A DNA stretch of 52,830 nucleotides from Gemmatimonadota bacterium (GTDB lineage: Bacteria > Gemmatimonadota > Gemmatimonadetes > Longimicrobiales > Gaopeijiaceae), in the NCBI GenBank assembly GCA_029863525.1, contig JAOTVL010000006.1, positions 1 through 52,830 of the forward strand, read 5' to 3'. Every line of letters starts with the position of its first letter. The first letter of the stretch is position 1. Shown here piece by piece: positions 24,232 to 31,505 of this stretch. The translations under genes were made by a program, and so were the position numbers. Under the pieces are notes generated by a model. The model saw only the letters and a list, made by a program, of their open reading frames with translations. It did not search any database and was not told the origin of the DNA.

Positions 24232-26418
24232 ATGACGGAGCGGTCCACGCTCGATCGAATCTTCGATCCCCATTCGATCGCGGTCGTGGGGGCGAGCGCC
24301 GAGCCCGCGAAGCGGGGCTACCAGATCCTGCGCGCGCTTTCCGAATCGGGATATGCGGGGCGCGTCCTTCCCGTGAACCCCCGCGGCGGAGAGATCCTGG
24401 GGTGTCCGGTGGTGAGGGCCGTGGACGAGCTGCCGGAAGGCGTCGACCTCGCCGTGCTGTGCACTCCGGCCGCCATGGCGCCCGACCTCGTCCACCGATG
24501 CGGTGCCCGCGGGGTGGCCGGCGCCATGGTCCTCGCGGTGGGGTTTGGCGAGTCCGGTGACGAGGGCCGCGCCTTGGAGGCGCGCCTCATCACGGCCGCG
24601 CGCACGGCGAGGGTGCGGCTCATCGGACCGAACACGTCGGGACTCCTCAACATGCCGAGCGGAGTGAATCTCGTTGGCGCTCGGGGTGTGCGGCCGGGTG
24701 GCCTCGCGCTCCTCGTCCAGTCGGGCAACATGGCGCTGGCGCTCATGACCGAGGCGACCGAGCGGTCGTGGGAGGGAATCTCCGCGTACGTGGGCGTCGG
24801 GAATCAGTGCGACGTAGGCTTCGCCGAGGCGCTCGACTACCTTCGCACGCACGATCCGACACGCGCCGTCTTGCTCCACGCGGAGGGATTTCGAGACGCA
24901 GGTGCCTTCATCGCGTCCGCCGCGCGAACGGCCCGCGCCAAGCCGATCGTGGCCATCAAATCCGGGCGTACTGCCCGCGGCGCGGAGGCGGCGCTTTCGC
25001 ACACCGGAGCCGTGACCGGACCGTATGCTCGGCTGAGCGCGGCCCTCGCGCAGGCCGGCGTGGTGGAGGTGAGCCGCGCTGACGAGTTGCTCCATGTTGG
25101 CGAGACGCTCGCCAACCAGCCTGGGCCTCGAGCCGGCTCTGGGATCGTTCTGCTCTCGGACGGGGGAGGACAGGGCGCCCTGGCTGTCGATACGCTCACC
25201 GAGGCCGGAGCCCCCCTCGCTACCCTGTCGGCCGAGACGCGCGAACGGCTTCGGGCTCTGCTCGGCCCCGCCGCCGCGGTCTCCAACCCTGTGGATCTGG
25301 CGGGTGCGGCGGACGCCCGACCCGAGGCATTCGGAGAGGCCGTCGAGATCCTCGTTGCCGACGATGCCGTGGGCAGCGTCCTCGTGGTCGGCTTGTTCGG
25401 GGGATACGGGATCCGATTTGCGGATACGCTGACCGCCGGTGAGATCCGTGCGGCCGCCGCAATGGCGGAATCCGCCCGCGCGGCGGGGCGTGGGCTCGTC
25501 GTCCATTCCATGTACGCGCTGCATCGAAGCCAGCCGCTGGTCACGTTGGGCGCGGCACGGGTTCCGGTCGTGCCTTCGCTCGAGGTCGCGTGTCGGTGCG
25601 TGGCGAGTCTCCATGCTCGCGGGCGGTGGCTCGAACGGCCCGCGTGGCGCTATGTGCCACCCATCGGCGGAGCCGGGAAGCGTGTGGACCCCACGCCGGA
25701 CCGGATGCCTCCGCACCCGGCGATCGTGCAGGCGCGGGAGGAGGGTCGGGCCACGCTGACGGAGCCGGAGGCACGCGACCTCCTCGCCTCGTTCCAGCTC
25801 TCCTTCACCGAAGGCGTCGTCGTGGACTCTGCCGAAGGGGTCGTGGAGGCCGTGGGGCGTTTCGGCAGGCCGGTAGCCGTGAAGCTCGTCTCCGCGGTGC
25901 TCTCCCATAAGTCGGACGTAGGCGGGGTGGAGCTCGACGTAGATGACGCCGCGGGAGCCCGCGCCGCGTACGAGGCGATCGACCGACGCGCCCGAGCGGA
26001 GCTCACGCGTAGAGGTCGTGAGGGAACGGGGCCCGCCTCGGTTCTCGTTACCCCGATGGAGGAGGCTCCGCGTGTGGAGCTGCTGGTCGGTGCCGTCCGA
26101 GACCGGGAGCTCGGGCCGGTGCTCACGGTCGGAGCGGGAGGCATCTGGGTTGACACCTTGGAGGACGTGTCGACGCGGGTTCTGCCGGTCGACGACCTCG
26201 AGGTGGCGGAGATGTTGCGGGAGCTCCGGATCTGGAGGACTGCGGGAGCAGCGCGGGGACGGGCGGCGGTCGGCTTGGAGCCGGTGGTCGACGCCGTGAT
26301 GGCCGTCGCGGACGCGATCACCCGACGGCCGGAGATCGCCGAGGTCGAGGTCAATCCCCTTTTCGTCTATGAGGACCGGGTCGCACCGATCGACGCGAGA
26401 GTCGCCCTGGTCGATTGA
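24232..26418 (+). CDS. ADP-forming acyl-CoA synthetase (acetate-CoA ligase family), fused alpha-beta
   Basis: The 728-residue protein is an NDP-forming acyl-CoA synthetase with both subunits fused. It has an N-terminal CoA-binding domain (SIAVVGASAEPAKRG, about 15-29), a succinyl-CoA-ligase-like part with GPNTSGLLN and VQSGNM, the phospho-histidine His257 in SHTGAVTG, and a C-terminal ATP-grasp domain (about 505-728) ending with the ELEVNPL-like EVEVNPLFV motif. It reversibly converts an acid, CoA and ATP into acyl-CoA, ADP and phosphate. The ATG at 24232 is one base after the hydratase stop. The frame is open upstream across the hydratase gene, but that extension is not part of this protein. 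Confidence 0.92.
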   Translation: MTERSTLDRIFDPHSIAVVGASAEPAKRGYQILRALSESGYAGRVLPVNPRGGEILGCPVVRAVDELPEGVDLAVLCTPAAMAPDLVHRCGARGVAGAMVLAVGFGESGDEGRALEARLITAARTARVRLIGPNTSGLLNMPSGVNLVGARGVRPGGLALLVQSGNMALALMTEATERSWEGISAYVGVGNQCDVGFAEALDYLRTHDPTRAVLLHAEGFRDAGAFIASAARTARAKPIVAIKSGRTARGAEAALSHTGAVTGPYARLSAALAQAGVVEVSRADELLHVGETLANQPGPRAGSGIVLLSDGGGQGALAVDTLTEAGAPLATLSAETRERLRALLGPAAAVSNPVDLAGAADARPEAFGEAVEILVADDAVGSVLVVGLFGGYGIRFADTLTAGEIRAAAAMAESARAAGRGLVVHSMYALHRSQPLVTLGAARVPVVPSLEVACRCVASLHARGRWLERPAWRYVPPIGGAGKRVDPTPDRMPPHPAIVQAREEGRATLTEPEARDLLASFQLSFTEGVVVDSAEGVVEAVGRFGRPVAVKLVSAVLSHKSDVGGVELDVDDAAGARAAYEAIDRRARAELTRRGREGTGPASVLVTPMEEAPRVELLVGAVRDRELGPVLTVGAGGIWVDTLEDVSTRVLPVDDLEVAEMLRELRIWRTAGAARGRAAVGLEPVVDAVMAVADAITRRPEIAEVEVNPLFVYEDRVAPIDARVALVD

Positions 26419-26467
26419 CGGGACGGCCCGCGTCGCGACGGCGCCGCGATCGAGTACCCGAAATCGA

Positions 26468-27820
26468 CTACCCGAAGATGATGAAGTCGCCGCCGCCGCG
26501 ACTCCCACCAAAGCGCGGATTCACGACGTTGTTGAAGATCGAACCGAATCGGTACTCGATGCCGAACGACGTGAAGTAGCGGTAGCTCGTCTCGAGCTGG
26601 CGCTGCTGAAGGAGGATCTGCTCGTCGGTGGCGCCCTCCGCCGATAGGAAGAGCTGGTCTCGGATCCAGGAGTAGTTACCGCTCATACGGATCGAGAACC
26701 CTCGGAAGAGCCGGATGTTGAAGTTACCGGAGAGATCCACGCTGTACTTCGACGTGTCGTGCAGGTACTGGTTCCCACTGACCGACGTGGACCAGCGACC
26801 CCAAGGCTCCACGAGCGAGAGCTCCGCCGTGAGTGACTGCTGCAGCACGGTCTGGTACTTCTCGTCGAAGATGGTCCGCTCGGTGTACTCGAAGTAGTTC
26901 GGACCGACGAGATACTGCAGCGTCAGCGACCGCCGACTCGACTCGGCATAGGGGAAGAAATTGAACTCGAGACCGGGTTTGAGACTCCAGCGGATGTCCT
27001 GATTCACGAAGGTGGACGATCCCAGGTCGGCGCGGGCGCCGACCGCCCACTGGGGCCCGAGACTCCGGACGGCGAGAGCGTTGGTGCCCCAATCGCGCCG
27101 GATCTCCTTCACGGTCAAGCCGCCCGAAATGTCGAACTGCTGCACGTTCCGACTGAAGTTGCCGCCGAAGCTGATCTTCCACGCCTCGGTCGTCCGGTTC
27201 GCGGAGACGTTCGCGAACATGTTCGAGAAGCTGGACGTAGCTTGCCCGTTCGAGAACCCGTTGGCGCTGATCCGGAAGACCCAGAAGTCCCACGGGTCGT
27301 TCGCGCCGTTTGCTCCCGTGCCGGGCGGAGGTCCCCCCGGGCGCCGCGGGTCGCCGGGCCTGTCCTGGTCCTCGGCGGTCACGTCACCGTACACGACGCG
27401 GAGCTGGTCCGCGGCCGGGCTGTTCTGGACGTACGGCACGAGGCCGAGTGTGATCCTCTCGGCCAAGCCACGGCGGTCCTCATCGCTGGTTGCGTCCCCG
27501 GCCGTCGCGTAGGTCAACTCGTGGTCGTCGCCCTGAAAGGCGCCCAGGCCGAGGAAGGCGAGCGCGTACGTTCGGCCACCGCCGCCGTTCGGTTGCGAGG
27601 TGATGAGAAGATGGAGGTCGCCGACTTCCCTGTCCCGGACCCAGTTGACGAAGGGGATCTCTCGCCGGAAATAGTCGAGATCGCGGCACCCTGGGGCCTG
27701 ACAGTCGAAGAACAGGCTGACGAGGTCGGCGTCGCTGTCGGGCGCTTGAGCCCGCGCGTCCGAGGAGCCCAGTCCCAGACCGATGAGCGCCGTGAGTCCC
27801 GCGAGCGTTGCGAAGCGCAT
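26468..27820 (-). CDS. Outer membrane beta-barrel protein with N-terminal globular domain
   Basis: I cannot name a family for this 450-residue exported protein. A signal peptide (to about Ala25) is followed by a globular domain with FFDCQAPGCRDLDYFRREI, a proline/glycine-rich linker (about 168-188) and a C-terminal half made of amphipathic strands (for example WSLKPGLEFNFFPYAE and LSGNFNIRLFRGFSIRMSGNYS), consistent with an outer-membrane barrel. GGAGG six bases before the ATG at 27820 fixes the start; an ATG-less extension upstream was rejected. It is divergent from the PadR gene, and both promoters lie in the shared 165 bases. Confidence 0.75.
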   Translation of the reverse strand: MRFATLAGLTALIGLGLGSSDARAQAPDSDADLVSLFFDCQAPGCRDLDYFRREIPFVNWVRDREVGDLHLLITSQPNGGGGRTYALAFLGLGAFQGDDHELTYATAGDATSDEDRRGLAERITLGLVPYVQNSPAADQLRVVYGDVTAEDQDRPGDPRRPGGPPPGTGANGANDPWDFWVFRISANGFSNGQATSSFSNMFANVSANRTTEAWKISFGGNFSRNVQQFDISGGLTVKEIRRDWGTNALAVRSLGPQWAVGARADLGSSTFVNQDIRWSLKPGLEFNFFPYAESSRRSLTLQYLVGPNYFEYTERTIFDEKYQTVLQQSLTAELSLVEPWGRWSTSVSGNQYLHDTSKYSVDLSGNFNIRLFRGFSIRMSGNYSWIRDQLFLSAEGATDEQILLQQRQLETSYRYFTSFGIEYRFGSIFNNVVNPRFGGSRGGGDFIIFG

Positions 27821-27933
27821 CCCTGGCCTCCCCGTATTCACAAGATACCGCCGGCCCCATCGACCCGGCGCCCCGGCCTCAGTCTGTGCGATTGGACGCG
27901 TGTCGTCCACCGGAACGTTGCAGTGGAACGTAC

Positions 27934-27963
27934 TATCCACTATGGATATATCTATCATGGATA
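27934..27963. promoter_or_regulatory. Probable PadR operator in the divergent promoter
   Basis: In otherwise GC-rich DNA an AT-rich island carries TATCCA-cta-TGGATA (27934-27948) and a second ATGGATA (27957-27963), 15 bases after the first ATGGATA. It lies 23 bases before the PadR start and could control both the PadR-permease module and the divergent barrel gene. Confidence 0.5.
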
Positions 27964-27985
27964 AGTTCTTGACGAGGCTTCAAGT

Positions 27986-28333
27986 GTGACCCACCACGAT
28001 GCCACACCCGCGCTTCCGCTCCGTCCGCCGGTGTTCCACATCCTTCTCGCGCTGACCCGAGCCGATCTCCACGGGCTCGGCATCGCCGCGGAGGTGGAGC
28101 ACAGCACGGATGGGACGATCGACCTCGGGCCCGGTACGCTGTATCGGACCCTCAAGGAGATGGTTCGGGTCGGCCTCATCGACGAGGTCGATGCGCCTGA
28201 GGCGGCCGACCCTCGGCGGAAGTACTACGGTGTGACGGAAGCGGGGCGTCGACTCGTGAGCGCCGAGGCCGCGAGACTCGCCTCGCTGGTACGCTTGGCG
28301 CGTGACCGCGACGTGCTTCCAGACGGAGTATGA
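27986..28333 (+). CDS. PadR family transcriptional regulator (first copy)
   Basis: This 115-residue winged-helix protein has the PadR pattern: PVFHILLALTRADLHGLGIAAEV (helix 1 region), LGPGTLYRTLKEMVRVGLIDEV (recognition helix) and DPRRKYYGVTEAGRRLV (wing). The C-terminal dimer helix is short, as in the minimal PadR group. The GTG start has GAGG upstream. The stop overlaps the permease start (ATGA). PadR proteins of this type usually repress their own operon and respond to small molecules or envelope stress; the ligand is unknown. Confidence 0.9.
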   Translation: MTHHDATPALPLRPPVFHILLALTRADLHGLGIAAEVEHSTDGTIDLGPGTLYRTLKEMVRVGLIDEVDAPEAADPRRKYYGVTEAGRRLVSAEAARLASLVRLARDRDVLPDGV

Positions 28334-31083
28334 ACCCCCGCGACCGGCCGAGGACGCTCATTCGGTTTCTGATTCGGCTTTACCCCCGGTCGTTCCGGGT
28401 GCGATTCGGCGACGAAATGCTCGAGTTGGCGCTCGGGCGGCTGAGTCGAGCCGCAGGACCGATCGCTCGGCTCGGCACCTGGACTGGGGTCGCGAGTGAT
28501 CTCGCCTGGGGTGCGTTGATGGAGCGGGTCGGGCGGCGACCGAGCGTCCTGGGGGCCCATGTAACGACGACGGACCGAGCGTCGGATGCACCGTATCAAC
28601 CGCGATCCCGAGGGTGGGGCCACAAGGAGACCATGATGGAGACGTTGCGGCACGATCTCGGGAGCACGGTGCGACGGGTGTTTCGGACACCTTGGTTCTC
28701 GTTGGCGGCCATCGTGATCGTCGCGCTCGGAATCGGCGCGAACACGGCGGTCTTCACCTTCGTCAACGCCGTCGTGCTGCGCGCCCCTCCGTTCGCGGAG
28801 GCCGAGCGGGTGGTGCGCATTTACCAGGATTCAGACGACGGCGAACCGAACTCGAGCTCGTTTCCCGCCTATCGTGACATGACCGAGTTCACCGAGATTT
28901 TTTCCAGTGTCTCGGCGAGCTCACCCGACGAAGTCCAGTGGGAGCGCGAGGACGGGCCGGCTTCTGCGGTCGTGGCGTACACGACGGCGAGTCACATCGA
29001 CGTGATCGGATATCCTCCGCAGCTCGGCCGATGGTTCGAGCCGGCGTTCGACGTTCCCGGTGCGGGCTACTATGCGGTCGTCAGCCACCACACGTGGACG
29101 AACCAGATGGGAGGCGATCCCGGCGTCCTCGGTCGCGTGGTGCGCATGAACGGCCGGCCCGTGACGATCATCGGTGTGGGGCCGGAGGGACACGTCGGCA
29201 TCGACGGCCCGGTCGTGACCGACTTCTGGCTCTCGATCTCGTCCACCGAGGTCGGTGGCGCGTTTCGAGTTTCCAACCTGGACCGTCGCCAGGACCATTG
29301 GTACAACATCCAGGCGCGGTTGGCTCCTGAGGTGGAGGTGGCTCAGGCGCGCTCCGCGATGGAGTCGCTGGCGAACCGTCTGGCCGAAGAGTATCCCGAG
29401 CTGAACGAGGGTCGCGACATCAGCGTGTTCGCTGCGGCCGATGTCGCTCTACATCCACAGGTGGATGGGTCGATCGGCCCCGTGGCCGGCCTGCTTCTCG
29501 GCATCGCGGGCATCGTGCTCCTCCTCGCCTGTAGCAACCTCGCCAACCTGCTGCTCGTCCAGGGGATCTCCCGTAGCTCCGAGGTCGCGGTGCGTAGGGC
29601 GATCGGGGCCAGTCGTGGACGAATCGCAAGTCTCTTCCTGGGAGAGGCGCTGCTCCTCGCCACGGTGGGCGGCGTCATCGGGGTGCTGCTTTCGCGCTGG
29701 GGGCTGGAGCTGGTCAACCGAACGCCCGGTCTTCTCCCCATCGACGGGCAACTCGACCTCTCCATGGACGCGCGTGTGCTGGCCTTCACCGTGGCCCTTG
29801 TCGCCGCGTCGGCTTGCTTCTTCGGGCTGGCTCCTGCGCTGCGTTCCGCACGCTCCGACCCGGGCCAAGAGCTCAGGAGCGAAGGCCGTTCTGCTTCCCA
29901 ATCCCGCGGCACCTCGTTCGTCCAGGGAGGCCTCGTGGCCACGCAGGTGGCGGCTTCTGTCGTTCTCTTGGTCGGTGCCGGCCTCCTCGTTCGAAGTCTC
30001 GCCAACCTGGAACGTGTGGACCCGGGCTTCGATCCGAGGGCCATCGCCTACGTCCAAACGAACACCAACGTTCCCGGACTTCTGGGCGACGAGAGCGCAC
30101 CACTCCTCCTGGAGCGGGCGAGGGAGGCGATCGAGGCACTCCCAGGCGTCGAGCGGGCGGCGCTCACCACACGTGTGCCGGTGGGGTTCGGTGGAAGCAC
30201 GACGACCATCGTCGAAGGGTATGATCCGACCTCCGGAACGGGATCGGTGGAGCTCGACTTCGCGGCGGTCGACGACGGATACTTCGACGTGCTCGGGGTC
30301 CCGGTCGTGGCTGGACGCAGCTTCGGCCCCGACGACGGACCCGGCGGTCCGTTCGTGGTGATGGTGAACGAGGCGGCAGCGCGTCGCTTCTGGGGTGGGG
30401 ATGCCCTCGGAGGGCGGATTCGTCCGCAATCGGTTCCTGGCGCGTGGCGCGAAGTCGTCGGTGTCGTCGCCGACCATGCGATCGAAGACGTGGGCGACAC
30501 GTCGACCCCGATGCTCTTCTACCCGTTGGGTCGAGGGGGCGTGGGGTCGGGCTTCATCGTGGCTCGGACGAGCGGATCGGCGGCGGACGCCCTAGGGCCC
30601 ATGCGATTGGCGCTCGCAGCTGTGAATCCGGCGCTCCCGCTGAGCGCACTCGACACCATGGAGGGGCGGATGGGCGAAGCCCTGAGGATGCCCCGGATCA
30701 CCGCGGGACTCCTGGGCGTGTTCGCCTTGCTCGCGCTCCTGCTGGCGAGTGTCGGCGTATACTCGGTGGTCTCGTTCAGCGTTGCTCGCCGCACCGCGGA
30801 GCTCGGTATCCGCGTAGCCCTGGGGGCCGACAGCCGACGGCTCGTGGGAGGCGCGGTCTTGAGAATGCTGGCCGTCGTGGCGGTCGGGGTCGGCGTCGGC
30901 CTGGGGATCGCCGCCTTGGTCGTCCCCCTCCTCGGCGGCGTGCTCTTCGGGGTCCCGAGCCTCGACCCTTGGACGTTCGGCGGCGCGGCACTGCTGTTGA
31001 CCGTCTTGGCGGGCGGGGCGGCGTGGATCCCGGCGCGGCGTGCCGCCCACGCGGACCCAGTGGAGGCGCTGCGCGCCCGATAG
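28330..31083 (+). CDS. ADOP-type ABC transporter permease (MacB/FtsX-like), first copy
   Basis: The 917-residue protein fits the duplicated orphan permease family found behind PadR genes. Residues 1-95 are a cytoplasmic prefix domain (RLYPRSFRVRFGDEMLELAL). After a linker comes a first helix (about 120-145), a large periplasmic MacB-like domain, three helices (about 375-495), a second periplasmic domain and three more helices (about 785-905), ending AAHADPVEALRAR. The two halves are a tandem duplication of MacB/FtsX modules. No ATPase gene is adjacent, as is typical. Such permeases are presumed to work with a shared ATPase in export or envelope stress; the substrate is unknown. Confidence 0.9.
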   Translation: MNPRDRPRTLIRFLIRLYPRSFRVRFGDEMLELALGRLSRAAGPIARLGTWTGVASDLAWGALMERVGRRPSVLGAHVTTTDRASDAPYQPRSRGWGHKETMMETLRHDLGSTVRRVFRTPWFSLAAIVIVALGIGANTAVFTFVNAVVLRAPPFAEAERVVRIYQDSDDGEPNSSSFPAYRDMTEFTEIFSSVSASSPDEVQWEREDGPASAVVAYTTASHIDVIGYPPQLGRWFEPAFDVPGAGYYAVVSHHTWTNQMGGDPGVLGRVVRMNGRPVTIIGVGPEGHVGIDGPVVTDFWLSISSTEVGGAFRVSNLDRRQDHWYNIQARLAPEVEVAQARSAMESLANRLAEEYPELNEGRDISVFAAADVALHPQVDGSIGPVAGLLLGIAGIVLLLACSNLANLLLVQGISRSSEVAVRRAIGASRGRIASLFLGEALLLATVGGVIGVLLSRWGLELVNRTPGLLPIDGQLDLSMDARVLAFTVALVAASACFFGLAPALRSARSDPGQELRSEGRSASQSRGTSFVQGGLVATQVAASVVLLVGAGLLVRSLANLERVDPGFDPRAIAYVQTNTNVPGLLGDESAPLLLERAREAIEALPGVERAALTTRVPVGFGGSTTTIVEGYDPTSGTGSVELDFAAVDDGYFDVLGVPVVAGRSFGPDDGPGGPFVVMVNEAAARRFWGGDALGGRIRPQSVPGAWREVVGVVADHAIEDVGDTSTPMLFYPLGRGGVGSGFIVARTSGSAADALGPMRLALAAVNPALPLSALDTMEGRMGEALRMPRITAGLLGVFALLALLLASVGVYSVVSFSVARRTAELGIRVALGADSRRLVGGAVLRMLAVVAVGVGVGLGIAALVVPLLGGVLFGVPSLDPWTFGGAALLLTVLAGGAAWIPARRAAHADPVEALRAR

Positions 31084-31092
31084 CCGCTCTTG

Positions 31093-31136
31093 CGAATATT
31101 ACGGTGCGCGTAATATTACCGTTTGCGTAATATCAC
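31093..31136. promoter_or_regulatory. Three-copy operator ahead of the second PadR gene
   Basis: CGAATATTAC (31093), GTAATATTAC (31110, a perfect palindrome) and GTAATATCAC (31127) start exactly 17 bases apart, 37-80 bases before the PadR start and just after the first permease stop. The spacing and AT-richness fit a cooperative PadR operator overlapping the promoter. The sequence differs from the operator ahead of the first PadR. Confidence 0.6.
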
Positions 31137-31172
31137 CGCTGCCGAAGTAGGCGCCTGGACCGGATCGATCTC

Positions 31173-31505
31173 ATGCCACCTGGGTCGCACGCCCCGCTCA
31201 CGCCGCCCGTCTTTCACGTTCTCTTGGCGCTCTCCGACGGACCGATGCACGGTTATGCGATCATGCAGCGTGCGGAGGAGGTGTCGGGCCAGACGATGGG
31301 GCCGGGCACGATCTATGGATCACTCAGACGACTCGCCGAAGCGGGTTGGGTCGCCGAATCCGGAATCGAGGACGACGACGCCCGGCGGGGCCGTTCGTTC
31401 TTGCTTACGGAGCTCGGACGGGCCGCGCTCGCCGACGAGGCGCGCCGGATCACCGGGCTCGCTCGATTGGATCAGGTCCGCCAACTCGTCCCCGAAACGC
31501 CGTGA
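31173..31505 (+). CDS. PadR family transcriptional regulator (second copy)
   Basis: The 110-residue winged-helix regulator has PVFHVLLALSDGPMHGYAIMQRAEE, MGPGTIYGSLRRLAEAGWVAES and RGRSFLLTELGRAALADEA, the canonical PadR blocks. It is closer to the PadR consensus than the first copy (HGYAIMQ rather than HGLGIAA). The stop overlaps the GTG of the second permease. The repeated AT-rich sites upstream are its probable binding sites. Its similarity to the first copy, together with the matching gene order, indicates an ancient module duplication. Confidence 0.9.
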   Translation: MPPGSHAPLTPPVFHVLLALSDGPMHGYAIMQRAEEVSGQTMGPGTIYGSLRRLAEAGWVAESGIEDDDARRGRSFLLTELGRAALADEARRITGLARLDQVRQLVPETP

